This document shows positions 51,785 to 60,000 of a stretch of DNA of 64,000 nt, piece after piece. Source of the DNA: Actinomycetospora cinnamomea (lineage in GTDB: Bacteria > Actinomycetota > Actinomycetes > Mycobacteriales > Pseudonocardiaceae); assembly GCF_003096675.1 (NCBI RefSeq), contig NZ_QEKW01000005.1:186001-250000 (forward strand), written 5' to 3'. A program made the translations under genes and the position numbers. The notes under the pieces are model-generated. The model worked only from the letters and a program-made list of their open reading frames with translations, searched no databases and was not told the DNA's origin. Each line of letters opens with the position of its first letter. The first letter of the stretch is position 1.

Positions 51785-53209
51785 TCAGCGGGTGCGCGGA
51801 GTCCGTGACGCGCGCTTCGGCGCGGGCCGCTTCGCGGGCCGGCGCGCCGGGCGGGGTCGAGCGGCCCCCTGCTCGTCGGTGTCCGGGTCCTGCGGGTCCG
51901 CCGACTCCCTCTCCGCGTCCTCGGACGGTGGGAGCGCGGACGGCGAGCCGGTGTCGGTGTCGGCGGGGGGCAGCGCCGGCGGCCGCACGGGCTCGCCGGC
52001 GCGGCGGCGGGGGACGCTGGCGGGGCGCAGGGCACGGCGGCTGGTCGGGCTGCTGCCCTCCACGGTCGCCGGGGCGTCGTGGCGGTCGAGGAAGGCGCAC
52101 AGCCGCGCCCAGGTCGTGACCCTCGCGGAGCGTCCGGCCAGCACGCCCAGGTGGCCGCCGGGCGCCGTCGTCAAGCGGGTCTCGGTGCCGGTGAGGAGAC
52201 GCGCGCCCGCCCGCACCGCGCGCGGCGGGACGACGCGGTCGTTCTCGCCGGCGACGAGCAGCACGGGACGACGCAGGTCCCCGAGATCGATCACCCGGTG
52301 TCCCACCGGGACCCGCCCGGACGCGAGGTCCCCGGGCGAGACCATCGCGCGGAAGTACGTGCCGACGAGCCGCGCCTGCTCCCCGATGATCGCCCGGAGG
52401 TCGTCGACGGCCTCGAGCTGGGCGAGGAAGTCGCGGTCGTCGAGCCGCGCGAGCACCGTGAGCGGTGCGGTGAGCAGCTCGTCGAGGGAGCCCAGGCGCA
52501 GCGCGCGCAGCAGCGCCGGCAGCGGCATGAGCGCGAGCAGGGTCTGCAGCGTCGCGAGCACCGGGCCTCCCGCGGCCACGGCCAGCGGGCGCGCGCGGAC
52601 CACCGGCGGCACCTCGTCCAGGGAGAACGGTGTCGCGATGGCGGTGACCGACGCCAGCGGGAGGTCCGGGTGCCCGGCCGCGCTGAGCACGGCGTGCAGG
52701 CCCCCGATCGACCAGCCGACCAGGTGCACCGGTGCGCCCTCGTGGTGCGCGCTGACCGTGCGCACGACGTGGGGGAGGATCTCGTCGACCCACCGCTCGA
52801 GGTCCGCCGGCCCGGGCGAGATCGCGCCGCCGTGGCCGACGAGGTCCTCGTCGTCGACCTGGTGCACCGAGCGGCCCTCGCCGACGAGGTGCTCGACGAG
52901 GCTGTTGCCGCGCCGCAGGTCGAACGCGACGCCGCACGCCCCGAGCGGCGAGACGAGCAGCACCGGCGAGCCCCGCAGCCGCGCGGTGGGGTGCACGGCG
53001 TAGCGGTAGGTGCTGACCGAGCCGGAGCGCGCGAGCCCGTGCGCGCGCCCGAGCCCGGCGGCCGCCGGGTCGCCGGGCCCGGTGTCGAACGCCGCGCGCG
53101 GCATGCGGCGCAGGTCGGCGAGCGGACCCTCGAGGACGCGGTCGCGCACGTTGCCCAGCGCGCGCCACGCCCCGGCGGGGGTCAGGATCACGGGCCCTCC
53201 CGTTTGCAC
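51785..53209 (-). CDS. Alpha/beta hydrolase related to PHA synthase (PhaC-like)
   Basis: 474 aa. VLLVSPLGACGVAFDLRRGNSLVEHLVGEGRSVHQVDDEDL and the nucleophile elbow VHLVGWSIGGLHAVLSAAG (Ser near residue 170) resemble class III PHA synthases, which have Cys instead of Ser here. LLVAGENDRVVPPRA carries the Asp and APGGHLGVLAG the His. The last 90 residues are Arg/Pro/Asp-rich and disordered. With Ser in place of Cys, a hydrolase is more likely than a polymerase. Lipid or polyester substrate is a guess. Confidence 0.75.
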   Translation of the reverse strand: MQTGGPVILTPAGAWRALGNVRDRVLEGPLADLRRMPRAAFDTGPGDPAAAGLGRAHGLARSGSVSTYRYAVHPTARLRGSPVLLVSPLGACGVAFDLRRGNSLVEHLVGEGRSVHQVDDEDLVGHGGAISPGPADLERWVDEILPHVVRTVSAHHEGAPVHLVGWSIGGLHAVLSAAGHPDLPLASVTAIATPFSLDEVPPVVRARPLAVAAGGPVLATLQTLLALMPLPALLRALRLGSLDELLTAPLTVLARLDDRDFLAQLEAVDDLRAIIGEQARLVGTYFRAMVSPGDLASGRVPVGHRVIDLGDLRRPVLLVAGENDRVVPPRAVRAGARLLTGTETRLTTAPGGHLGVLAGRSARVTTWARLCAFLDRHDAPATVEGSSPTSRRALRPASVPRRRAGEPVRPPALPPADTDTGSPSALPPSEDAERESADPQDPDTDEQGAARPRPARRPAKRPAPKRASRTPRTR

Positions 53210-53217
53210 TGCGTGCT

Positions 53218-53259
53218 CGTGAGTGCTTCCCCGTGCCCTGGCACGGACAACCGCTCACG
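53218..53259. terminator. Imperfect hairpin of the second repeat family
   Basis: Arms 53218-53237 and 53240-53259 around a CT loop; the core CCGTGCC/GGCACGG pairs exactly, the outer part with a few mismatches. It resembles 21167-21206 (about 15 of 19 positions in the right arm) and likewise lies downstream of a minus-strand gene, here DUF2254. Confidence 0.5.
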
Positions 53260-53348
53260 CGGCCGAAGGCCAAAGCCTAGGCGCCGCACCCGGTGGGCAG
53301 CATGATCGACGGGCCGCACTGCCCACGGCCGTGGCCGGGCGCCCGTCC

Positions 53349-54545
53349 TCAGCCGTGGAGCCCCGCCGCCCGGCGCCCCGCGGCGACGGCCTCGCGATGC
53401 TCGGGGAGGGCGGCGTCGGCGAGGTCGTCGAGCATCCGTGCGAGCCGCGCCGGGATCTGGGGCATGTCGGCCCCGAAATGGGCGATCTCCTCCACCGTGA
53501 GCACCACCAGCTCTCCGACCGACCAGGAGGGCACCTCGAGCCGGGTGACGCCGTTCCGATCGCCGTGCCGACCGGGTCGCCACGGGCGCGTGACGAGGCG
53601 ACGCAGCAGGTCGTGGAGCGCGTCGACGGCCTGGGCGCACGTCGTCGGGTCGTTGATGCTGGGCGAGAGCGCCTTGATCGCGATGTCGACCAGCTGGCGG
53701 AAGCCGAAGGCGAGGTCCTGGTCCATCGACCGCTCGATCCCCTGGGTCACGCTCCGGGCGTAGCCGGCGGCGTCCACCTCCGGGGCGGACGGGCCGCGGT
53801 AGATCGTCATCAGCGAGGCGCCGACCGGCACGAAGTCCCCGACCCGGACGGCCAGGGCCGCGCCGACGCCGTCGCGCTCGGCGCGGCGGACCAGCGCGTC
53901 CTCGTCGATCCGCAGCAGGGGCCCGGCCTGCGGCGCCACCACCACCTGCTCGCGCCCCGTCCGGTCCAGCGGGGCGGCCGGTGGCGACGGCTCCCGGGGG
54001 ACGCGGACCTCGATGAGTCGGCGGGCCTCGTCCGAGGTCCGGCGGATGATCGACGAGACCTGGATGAAGTGGATGATGTGGTGGATGTAGTAGATGAACT
54101 GCGCGACCGAGGCCAGCACCAGCAGGAACGAGCCGGTGACGGCGATCCGCGGGACGAACGCGTCCGCGGTGTTCGTGCCCTGGACCTCGCGGAGGGTGAA
54201 CAGCGCGTAGACGAACGTCGCGATGAACAGCCCCAGCGACCACTGGATGGCGCGATCGCGCAGGAACTGGCGCAGCACCCGGGGCGAGAACTGCCCGCTC
54301 GTCAGGACGAGCACGACGACCGTGATCGAGAAGACCAACCCGGTGAACGAGATCATCGCCGTGATGACCGCGCCGAGGAAGCTTCGCGCGCCCTCGGGGG
54401 GACCGGGGAAGAGGAGCCGCGTGGCCGCGTCGCCGGCCGCCCGGTCGACCGCGGTGAGGGCGAACGCGGCCACGATCGCGGCGAGACCGCACGCCGCGGG
54501 GCGTATCCAGAAGGTCCGGTCGGGGCGTCGCACCAGGCGTCTCAC
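53349..54545 (-). CDS. DUF2254 family membrane protein
   Basis: 398 aa. Four hydrophobic helices lie near residues 15-35, 60-82, 103-125 and 140-165. GAVITAMISFTGLVFSITVVVLVLTSGQFSPRVLRQFLRDR is the family signature. The C-terminal 230 residues are soluble, with VGASLMTIYRGP, FGFRQLVDIAIKALSPSINDPTTCAQAVDAL and LVVLTVEEIAHFGADMPQIPARL. Function unknown in the family. Confidence 0.82.
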   Translation of the reverse strand: MRRLVRRPDRTFWIRPAACGLAAIVAAFALTAVDRAAGDAATRLLFPGPPEGARSFLGAVITAMISFTGLVFSITVVVLVLTSGQFSPRVLRQFLRDRAIQWSLGLFIATFVYALFTLREVQGTNTADAFVPRIAVTGSFLLVLASVAQFIYYIHHIIHFIQVSSIIRRTSDEARRLIEVRVPREPSPPAAPLDRTGREQVVVAPQAGPLLRIDEDALVRRAERDGVGAALAVRVGDFVPVGASLMTIYRGPSAPEVDAAGYARSVTQGIERSMDQDLAFGFRQLVDIAIKALSPSINDPTTCAQAVDALHDLLRRLVTRPWRPGRHGDRNGVTRLEVPSWSVGELVVLTVEEIAHFGADMPQIPARLARMLDDLADAALPEHREAVAAGRRAAGLHG

Positions 54546-54615
54546 GCCTCGATGAGATCAGGCGGGCGGCTCGCGAGGTGTCCTCCCGCCCGCACCGCCG
54601 TTCGCGCCCCCGACG

Positions 54616-55773
54616 TCACGCCTCCGCCTGGTGGACGACCCCCGCCTCCCGCAGCCGCGCGATGCGGTCGGGGTCGAGACCCCAGCCGGCGAGCGCCTCC
54701 GCCGAGTGCTCGCCGGGCGACGCGGGCGGGGTCGGCGTGGCGCTCGGGGTGCGGCTGAAGCGCGGCGCCGGCGCCGGCTGGCGCACGCCGAAGGCGTCGA
54801 TGTGCAGCCCGCGGGCCTTGTTGTGCGGGTGCTCGGCGGCCTCGTCCATGTCGAGCACGGCGGCCACCACCGCGTCGGTGGGCTCGAGGTCGGCGGCCCA
54901 CTCGTCGCGGGTGCGGGTCGCGAACACCTCCGCGAGCCGGGCCCGGAACTCCGGCCAGCGGGCCATGTCCCACTGGTGCGTCGCGATGTCCTCGCCCTCG
55001 AGGCCGAGACCCGCCATGAGCTCGGCGTAGAACTGCGGCTCGAGCGCGCCGACGGCGACCCAGCCGCCGTCGCGGCAGCGGTAGTGCTCGTAGAACGGGG
55101 CGCCGCCGTCGAGGATGTTGCCCCCGCGGGGGTTCGGCCACATGCCGCCCGCGCGCATGCCGTAGACCATGGCCATCTGCAGGGCGGCGCCGTCGACGAT
55201 GGCCGCGTCGACGACCTGCCCGCGCCCGGAGGCCGCCCGCTCCACCAGCGCGCCGAGCACGCCGACGACCAGCAGCATCCCGCCCCCGCCGAAGTCCCCG
55301 ACGAGGTTGATCGGGATGCCGGGCGCGCCGTCGGGGCCCTCGATGTGCGCGACGACGCCGGCCGTCGACAGGTAGGTCAGGTCGTGCCCGGCGCGCGCGG
55401 CGTTCGGGCCGTCCTGGCCCCAGCCGGTCATGCGCCCGTAGACGAGGCGCTCGTTGCGCCCGTGGCAGACGTCGGGCCCGAACCCGAGCCGCTCGGCGAC
55501 CCCGGGGCGGTAGCCCTCGAGCAGCACGTCGGCGCCCTCGACGAGCTCGAGCAGCACCTCCAGGCCCTCGGACGACTTCAGGTCCAGCGCCACCGACCGC
55601 CGTCCGCGCGCGAGGACGTCCTTGCTCGCGTTGCCCAGGGAGAGCCCCCGGCCGCCCGCCGGGCGGTCGATGCGCAGCACGTCGGCGCCCATGTCCGCGA
55701 GCATCATCGCCGCGAACGGTCCGGGCCCGATGCCCGCGACCTCGATGACCTTGACGCCGTCCAGCACACCCAT
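54616..55773 (-). CDS. CaiB/BaiF-type CoA transferase (alpha-methylacyl-CoA racemase-like)
   Basis: 385 aa from the ATG at 55773 with AGGAGAGCG upstream; the frame stays open further but the family begins MGVLDGVKVIEVAGIGPGPFAAMMLADMGADVLRIDRPAGG. Next are VALDLKSSEGLEVLLELVEGADVLLEGYRPGVAERLG and RLVYGRMTGWGQDGPNAARAGHDLTYLS, typical of Amacr. GDFGGGGMLLVVGVLGALVERAASGRGQVVDAAIVDG continues the family pattern. It racemises 2-methyl-branched acyl-CoA in relatives. It fits the fatty-acid genes of the window. Confidence 0.88.
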   Translation of the reverse strand: MGVLDGVKVIEVAGIGPGPFAAMMLADMGADVLRIDRPAGGRGLSLGNASKDVLARGRRSVALDLKSSEGLEVLLELVEGADVLLEGYRPGVAERLGFGPDVCHGRNERLVYGRMTGWGQDGPNAARAGHDLTYLSTAGVVAHIEGPDGAPGIPINLVGDFGGGGMLLVVGVLGALVERAASGRGQVVDAAIVDGAALQMAMVYGMRAGGMWPNPRGGNILDGGAPFYEHYRCRDGGWVAVGALEPQFYAELMAGLGLEGEDIATHQWDMARWPEFRARLAEVFATRTRDEWAADLEPTDAVVAAVLDMDEAAEHPHNKARGLHIDAFGVRQPAPAPRFSRTPSATPTPPASPGEHSAEALAGWGLDPDRIARLREAGVVHQAEA

Positions 55774-55856
55774 GCCGTCTCGCTCTCCTCGCGGTCCCGT
55801 CTGCGCGCCGGAGCCTACGAGACAGTCAGCGCTGACGGTATGGGTGCACGAGCGCC

Positions 55857-56951
55857 TCACCCCCGGGTGAGACCGGCGGCGACGGCGCCCCGGCCGGCGA
55901 CACGGGCGTCGGTGCGGTCCCGGGCTGCCGCGGCGGGCGACCCCGGCGGGGCGGCGCTGACGTCGCGGACGCGGATCGGCGGGCCGGCGTCGATCCACGT
56001 GGGCAGGTACTCCGCGCGGTTCACATGCCACCGTCCGTCGGCACCCGGCGTGAAGGTGAAGCGGGCCAGCGCGCCGTCGTCGGTGCCGGGGGTCTCCTGG
56101 TCGGCGAGCTGGTTGCCGAGCCCATAGGCCACCCACTCGTCGCCGATCCGCTCGAAGGGCTGCACGACGTGGGCGTGGTGGCCGATGATCAGGTCGACGT
56201 CGGGGCTCGCGAGCAGCTCGGGGGCCAGGCGGAGCTGCTGAAAGTCCGGCTCCGGGTCGTTCTCGGTGCCCCAGTGCGCGGACAGCACGACGACCTGCGC
56301 CCCGGCCGCCCGGGCGCGGGCCGCCGCCGAGAGCACCGTCGCGGGATCGAGCAGCGACACGCTCCAGGGCCGGTCGGCGGGCACCGTCTGGCCGTTGAGG
56401 CCGTAGGTCGCGGACAGGTGCGCGACACGGACGCCGCGGACGTCGTACATCGTGGTCGCCCCGGCCTCATCCGGTGTCCGGGCCGTGCCCGCGTGACGCA
56501 GGCCGGCCGCGTCGAGGGTGCCCAGCGTGCGGTCCAGCCCCTCGGCTCCCTGGTCGAGCGCGTGATTCGAGGCCGTGCTGCAGCCGTCGTAGCCGATCCC
56601 GGCCAGCCCGCGGGCGAGTTCCGGCGGCGCGTTGAACGACGGGTAGCCGGCGTACGGGCCGCCCGGGCGCGCGAGGGGGACCTCGAGGTGGCAGAGCGCG
56701 AGGTCGGCGCCCGAGACCGGCGGGGCGAGCGCGGCGAGCTGCGGACCGAAGTCCGGGACCCCGCCGCCGTCGGCCACGGCCTGGTCGGTGACCGTCGAGT
56801 GGATCAGGACGTCGCCGCCGGCCACGAGCGTGAACGACGGCGGCGGGGGTGGCGGCCCGGCCGGCGACCCCGGCGCCGGGGCGCCCGACGCACAGGCGAC
56901 GAGCGCGACGACGCAGGCGATCACGGTCGTGGCGCGACGCAGCAGGGACAC
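55857..56951 (-). CDS. CapA family lipoprotein
   Basis: 364 aa from a GTG at 56951. The upstream ATG at 57035 is possible, but this start yields a clean signal peptide, LLRRATTVIACVVALVACASG, whose LVAC is a lipobox. FTLVAGGDVLIHSTVTDQ, LALCHLEVPLARPGGPYAGYPSFNAPPELA, DGCSTASNHALDQGAEGLDRTL and VDLIIGHHAHVVQPFERI are the CapA/PgsA metallophosphatase motifs. Relatives serve poly-gamma-glutamate or capsule synthesis, but no partner gene is seen here. Confidence 0.82.
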   Translation of the reverse strand: MSLLRRATTVIACVVALVACASGAPAPGSPAGPPPPPPSFTLVAGGDVLIHSTVTDQAVADGGGVPDFGPQLAALAPPVSGADLALCHLEVPLARPGGPYAGYPSFNAPPELARGLAGIGYDGCSTASNHALDQGAEGLDRTLGTLDAAGLRHAGTARTPDEAGATTMYDVRGVRVAHLSATYGLNGQTVPADRPWSVSLLDPATVLSAAARARAAGAQVVVLSAHWGTENDPEPDFQQLRLAPELLASPDVDLIIGHHAHVVQPFERIGDEWVAYGLGNQLADQETPGTDDGALARFTFTPGADGRWHVNRAEYLPTWIDAGPPIRVRDVSAAPPGSPAAAARDRTDARVAGRGAVAAGLTRG

Positions 56952-57066
56952 GGGCCCAGCGTGGGGAGCGGCCCCCGCCCGCGCCAGCGGGCGCGCCGCC
57001 CGGTCGACGGGCAGTGGTGTCCCGTGGGCGGGCATCGGTCAGCCGACGTTCCGCTCGCCCGCCTCG

Positions 57067-60000
57067 TCAGTGGACCCTCACGAACCCCCACATCCCCTGC
57101 GTGACGGCCCAGCGGAAGGCGCCGCTGCGGTAGGCGTGGTCGCCCGGGTGGCCCGCCGCCATGGCGATGTCGTGAACGACATCCGCGGTGAGGCCCGAGA
57201 GGCCGCCGATCTGCGGCGAGGTGCCGCCCAGCCACGGCCCCATCGCCCACTGCTGCCCGTGGGCGGTGAACGTGTGGTTCCTGGGCTTGTCGCACGCTCC
57301 GACGAGCCGGAGCCACAGCGTGTCGCCCTGCCGGGCCTCCCACATGGGTGTCGGCGGGATGTCGTGGAGCCGGGTCCGCGGATGGACCGGACGGCACCGG
57401 TAGTTGATGCCCTTCTGGCCGGCGTCCTCGGGGTCGTCGCCGGGCTCGACGTCCGCGACGGGTGAGGTCAGGTCGCCGTACGCGTAGTGCCGAAGGCCGT
57501 CCTGCCAGAAGAGCACCTGCTCGTTCGCGGACTCGCCGTGCTCGCCGTGAGGGCGGCGCACGGTCGTCCGCGTGCCCGTCCAGTCGTCGGGCACCCACCC
57601 CTCGGGCTCGACGACGAGCGCGCCGACGAGGCCGTGGTGCCGGTGGTTGCGGATGTCGGCCATGTCGTGGAGGAAGCAGACCTGCCCCACGCCCTTGCCG
57701 AGCTCCGGGTCCGCGTACCACCAGTAGCAGCGCCAGTTCTGCCGGTCGTGCCCGTGGCCGTCATGGTCGGCGACCGCGCCGTCGTCGGGTCCGTGCCCGT
57801 GGTCGTCCTCGAGCGGCAGAGGCCGCACGGTCGAGTCACGGTTGGCGCCGACGTGGGCGCCGTCGTCGGCCACGACGTCGTACCGCAGCAGCGCGGGGTG
57901 CAGCGAGACGCGGGGGCTGACCGTGCGCCGGTTCTCGTCGAGGGGCAGCGCCGGAGGGTGTGGCTCCGGGCCGAAGCGGGGGAGCAGCGGGTCCTCGTAG
58001 CGCCCCGTCCAGCCGTCCCGCGCCTCGAAGCCGTCGCGGGGCAGCCTCACCTCGTTGACGAGGCAGACCCGCACCCATTCGCCGGGCCGGCACCGGAGGA
58101 CCAAGGGCTCGGGCGCGTCGTCCGGGGGCTCCGGTCCGACGCGCCAGTCGCCCTCGACCCACGGGTGCGCCACGGGCTCGGCACCGCGCTCACGGACCTC
58201 CGGCGGCGCGAACGGTGAGCCCGTCCCGTCGGCGTCCTCCCGCTCGTCCTCCCGCTCGTCCCCCCGCGTGGTCTCACCGTGGGCGAGCACCTCGTACACG
58301 AGACCGTAGGGGTCGGTGAGCCGCCGGCCGTCGTACTCGTGCTCGACGCGTCGGGCGCGAACGGTGAACCAGCGGTACCGCTCCCCGGGGCCAGGACGCT
58401 CCAACGGCTCCGACAGGGCCTCGTCCGTGTCGAGGCGTGGGAGTGCGGAGCCGGGCACGAGGACGCGGACGAGGCCCCAGCACCCCAGCCACAGGTCGTC
58501 CATCGCGCTGAAGCGCCAGAGGTGGTCACCCACGCCGTACGGCGACGTCCCGTCCCCGTTGACGTCGAGGGTGAAGGCCTCGGAGATGCCGAGCGTCTGC
58601 TGGTTGACCAGCGTCGATGCGGTCTTCTGCCACTCACGTCGCCACCGCAGGCCGTGGGTGACGAAGCTGTGCTGCTCCTCGTGACTCCCCTGGATGAGGC
58701 GGATCCGCAGCCGCTCACCGGGGTAGGTCGGGATGATCGGGGTCTCGGGGTCGCGCAGCCAGGAGGAGCGCGTCAGCTCGCCGGCGTGGCCGGGTTCCGG
58801 CCGGTCCGCACGACGTCGACGTCCGTGGTCGGTGGCAAACCAGGCGGACGGATCCGGACCGCGCGCCGTGAGGGGCGCACAGCGATGGTTGACGGCCATC
58901 GTGCCCGGGTCGTCGTCGCCACCGAGCTCGCCCGGCGGGTTCAGCGGGCGTTCCTCGCGGTCGTAGAGCGGGACGAAGTCGCCCATGCCGAGGCAGGCCT
59001 CGCGGAAGGCGCCGATCGCGCTCTCGCGGCGAGGGGTCACCACGGCGCTCGTCCCGCTCCAGGCGACCCCGCCGGGACTGTTCCCGAGGGCGCTCTCGTC
59101 GAACTCGTCGTCCCCGTCGTCCACCTCGTCCGCCCTCGGGAGGGCGCGGACCAGCGGGGGACCGGGTGCCCAGGTGGCGCCGGGCGGCTCCGCGATCAGC
59201 GCGGCGAAGAGGCCCCGCTTCTGGCGGTAGTTCGCCAGCAGGTGGTCGTGGAAGAAGCAGGGCCCGAACTCCTCGTCGACCACCCACCGGTGGAGGCTCA
59301 CGTTGGCGGGCAGGGGGACGTCGCCCACGCCCGGCACCGCCTCGCGGCAGCTCGCTCCGGAGAGGTAGTTCCAGCCGGTGGAGGAGCCGTCGGCCGCGAG
59401 CACGTCGAACTTCACGAGGTGGACGTGCAGGCCGCACTCGACGGGCAGCTGGGTCAGGTCGAAGTGGTCGGCGCCGATCGTGCCGAGCTCGTTGTGCAGG
59501 CGGAGCTCGACGACGTCGCCGTGGTTCGCCCGGACGAAGAACGGCTCGCGAGGATCGCGATCGACCGGCAGCGGGTGCTCCGTGCGCCGACCGTTCACGA
59601 CCGTGCTGACGCCGCGCAGCGCGTAGAAGTGGCCGTGGTGATCGTGCCAGCCGATGCGGTTGTAGGTGATCTGCTCCTCGGCGACGTCCACGTCGTAGGA
59701 GATGACGCGATTCGCGGCCGGGACGCCCGCCGTGGCGTTCCATGTGCGTGCTTGTGTGTCGAGGGCGACGAAGGGCGCGCCCGGTCGCTGGGCGGCGCCC
59801 GGTGCGAAGGCCGCCGTCTCGGCGGCCGAGGCGGGCGGGAGCTCGAGGAGCCGGCGTCGCCCTCCGACCTGACCCGGGGCGGCGGCCGGGGGCGGCGGAG
59901 CCTTCTGCGGGACGGCCGCGTCGACGAACCACGGGAAGCCGACGCGGCGTCCGGCCGGGAGGGGGAAGGCGGGGTGGCCGGGACGCGGTGCGTCCTCCGG

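Noticed and set aside
51785-53209. True PHA synthase
   Set aside because: The nucleophile elbow is GWSIGG with Ser, not Cys, and no phaE, phaR or granule genes are nearby.
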